From: Oscillospiraceae bacterium | Lineage (GTDB): Bacteria; Bacillota; Clostridia; Lachnospirales; Lachnospiraceae | Assembly: GCA_021771715.1 (NCBI GenBank) | Contig: JAETOO010000006.1 | Span: 62,001-126,000, forward strand | DNA length: 64,000 nt | Reading direction: 5' to 3' | Shown: positions 62,932-64,000 of the stretch, piece by piece | How the letters are laid out: each line of letters opens with the position of its first letter | Position numbering within the stretch: position 1 is the stretch's first letter | Notes under the pieces: generated by a model | Told to the model about the DNA's origin: nothing | What the model saw: the letters and a program-made list of their open reading frames with translations, nothing else | Database searches by the model: none | Made by a program: the position numbers and the translations under genes

Positions 62932-62984
62932 ACGTGTTCTCACGGACTTTGCAGCAAAGTGCAAAGTCCTGGCTGAACTGTAAC
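62932..62984. repeat. Inverted-repeat element, copy B, in the clpB leader
   Basis: ACGTGTTCTCAC, then the stem GGACTTTGCA/TGCAAAGTCC (62944-62969), then GGCTGAACTGTAAC. The flanks match copy A at 35133-35184, while both stem arms differ in a compensating way. Confidence 0.85.
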
Positions 62985-63060
62985 AGCGGATTTACTCTTC
63001 TGCGCCGTTCTGCCTGCACCGCGGTGTCTGGTATGTGTAGGTTTTCTTGTTCTAGCGGAA

Positions 63061-63089
63061 CTATAACACACTTTGTTAGCCACGTCAAT
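63061..63089 (-). promoter_or_regulatory. Promoter of clpB
   Basis: On the minus strand TTGACG (63084-63089) and TATAGT (63061-63066) are 17 bases apart. Confidence 0.85.
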
Positions 63090-63103
63090 AGGTGAGTGCT
63101 AAT
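63077..63103. promoter_or_regulatory. CIRCE-like HrcA operator overlapping the clpB -35 box
   Basis: GAGTGCTAA (63095-63103, plus strand) is a perfect CIRCE half-site. Nine bases away TTAGCCACG (63077-63085) is a degraded partner that keeps TTAGC. Spacing equals the CIRCE consensus. Confidence 0.75.
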
Positions 63104-63109
63104 TATTTT

Positions 63110-64000
63110 TTAAAAATGGTTCTTTACATAAATCGTTCTTCGCGCTGCGCCTTCTTTTCTCAAGTAAGCACCCTCAACCATATCCATCAAAACGGCTCTT
63201 GCTCTACGGTGTTTTACTCCTAAAAGCTCTGCCACCTTAGCTGTTGTAATGGAGCCATTTTCCAATACATATTTATAAATCTGCTGCTCCTGCTCATTAT
63301 CCGGCATTTTATTGGCACTATCCGGCACTCCCTCAATAGTATCCGGCATTTTATTGGCACTATCCGGCACTCTCTCAATAGTATCCGGCACTTTATTGGC
63401 ATCATTGAGGGCAATCTGACCTCGATAAATATTGATACGCAAATCAACTTCGCCGCCAATAAACTCCGGTTCCCGCAGTCCGGCAATCTTTACTTTATCA
63501 ATAATTCTCGGAATACCGCTTCCCCAATGCTCGATCAGATTCATATAAGCAAACGCATGAGCAAGAGCTTCATTTCTGATTTTGGAATAGCCTTCTTTCA
63601 TACGCTCTATAGTTTGTCCCATTGGCAGCTTTCCTGGGGAAGTGATTTCCAATCTGTTGTCATATACCGCAACCTGTATCGTACCATGATCCAGATAACT
63701 GCGATGTATCATGGCATTGATAATCAACTCCCGAATGGCATCCGGTGGAATCTCATAAACATCCTGGCGATAAATCCCCACAATGGTAGCACCCAAGTGA
63801 ATATTTCGCAGAACAAACTGAAATGCTTCGTCTATCTGCTCCCAGAGCGGACCGGTATACTCCCGTCGATCAACAAATACCGATTTCGTTGTACCTTTGA
63901 ACACGCCACATTGCGTTGCAACATGAAGTCCTCCATTACCTGTTAAAATAGCAAAGGCATTGGACGGATAATCTTTCCCATCACGCTCAATCAAAACACC
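63110..64000 (-). CDS. Schlafen/RecG-like (AlbA_2-type) putative regulator, C-terminal part
   Basis: The gene runs past the window end; 297 codons are visible. The section AIRELIINAMIHRSYLDHGTIQVAVYDNRLEITSPGKLP and then NLIEHWGSGIPRII belong to the HATPase_c_4-like part of proteins annotated as RecG-like regulators; the AlbA_2 domain would lie upstream. A winged helix closes the protein (TTAKVAELLGVKHRRARAVLMDMVEGAYL). Between them is a 14-residue repeat, VPDTIERVPDSANK. Base composition is more AT-rich than the neighbours, hinting at transfer. Confidence 0.82.
   Translation of the reverse strand, partial: GVLIERDGKDYPSNAFAILTGNGGLHVATQCGVFKGTTKSVFVDRREYTGPLWEQIDEAFQFVLRNIHLGATIVGIYRQDVYEIPPDAIRELIINAMIHRSYLDHGTIQVAVYDNRLEITSPGKLPMGQTIERMKEGYSKIRNEALAHAFAYMNLIEHWGSGIPRIIDKVKIAGLREPEFIGGEVDLRINIYRGQIALNDANKVPDTIERVPDSANKMPDTIEGVPDSANKMPDNEQEQQIYKYVLENGSITTAKVAELLGVKHRRARAVLMDMVEGAYLRKEGAARRTIYVKNHF
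63300..63410 (-). repeat. Intragenic 42-bp tandem repeat in the RecG-like gene
   Basis: TCCGGCA (plus-strand reading) opens units at 63300, 63342 and 63384, exactly 42 bases apart, about 2.6 copies. The first two are nearly identical at base level. Confidence 0.95.

Noticed and set aside
63300-63410. Possible CRISPR array at the 42-bp repeats
   Set aside because: The units are contiguous with no unique spacers and encode 14-residue repeats in frame inside a gene. The same applies to the 63-bp units at 48795-49043.

Overview
The window reads as a chromosomal segment of a GC-rich anaerobic Clostridia member, most likely Lachnospiraceae. This rests on strong AGGAGG-type ribosome binding sites, TTGACA/TATAAT promoters, a DUF4250 gene, a DarA-type cyclic-di-AMP receptor, a FloA/NfeD pair, a CIRCE element in front of clpB, a teichoic-acid-like glycopolymer cluster and many CUT1 sugar ABC transporters. 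That placement is inference; no rRNA or tRNA gene is visible.

Layout. (1) 1-11856: a minus-strand sugar uptake and oxidation operon. An IclR-type regulator has its own promoter and terminator. A consensus promoter with a palindromic operator then drives a binding protein, two permeases, a GH20b/GH67-like protein, two paralogous FAD oxidoreductases, a glyoxylate-carboligase-like ThDP enzyme and an iron alcohol dehydrogenase cut by the window edge. (2) 11932-26258: a minus-strand surface glycopolymer operon with a Wzm/TagG permease, an ABC ATPase fused in frame to UDP-galactopyranose mutase, TagF- and TagB-like polymerases, a TarI/IspD-like cytidylyltransferase, one canonical and two degenerate SDR proteins (the last fused to LicD) and a GtrB-like glycosyltransferase. 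(3) 26308-32273: a decayed DUF4143 ATPase, an HTH-Uma2 protein, and FloA/NfeD flanked by a LytTR regulator and a GHKL kinase. (4) 32297-41002: an ABC-F protein behind a leader with a clear terminator-attenuator, DarA, an esterase, a MATE pump with its own structured leader, an AAA/PD-(D/E)XK gene broken by one TGA, and DUF4250. (5) 39914-46391: a cobalamin riboswitch controls an exported CbiK-type chelatase, a secreted two-repeat protein and a BtuFCD/FecBCD-type ABC transporter. (6) 46510-60033: a second sugar locus with D-lyxose isomerase, TIM-barrel isomerase, two GH5-like hydrolases, a CUT1 transporter, two GntR regulators, split transketolase and a 2-hydroxyacid dehydrogenase. A repeated operator motif ties its separate promoters together. 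(7) 60181-64000: clpB under a CIRCE/sigma-A promoter, then a partial Schlafen/RecG-like regulator.

Three patterns run across genes. Four unrelated proteins carry in-frame tandem repeats of 14 residues (42 bp). Three genes have their 3' ends, stop codon included, copied in tandem just downstream. Two intergenic sites share an element with fixed flanks around a stem whose two arms co-vary. The most striking single items are the ABC-ATPase/UDP-galactopyranose mutase fusion, the exported chelatase under a B12 riboswitch, and the attenuated ABC-F and MATE genes. None of the five exported proteins in the window has a lipobox.
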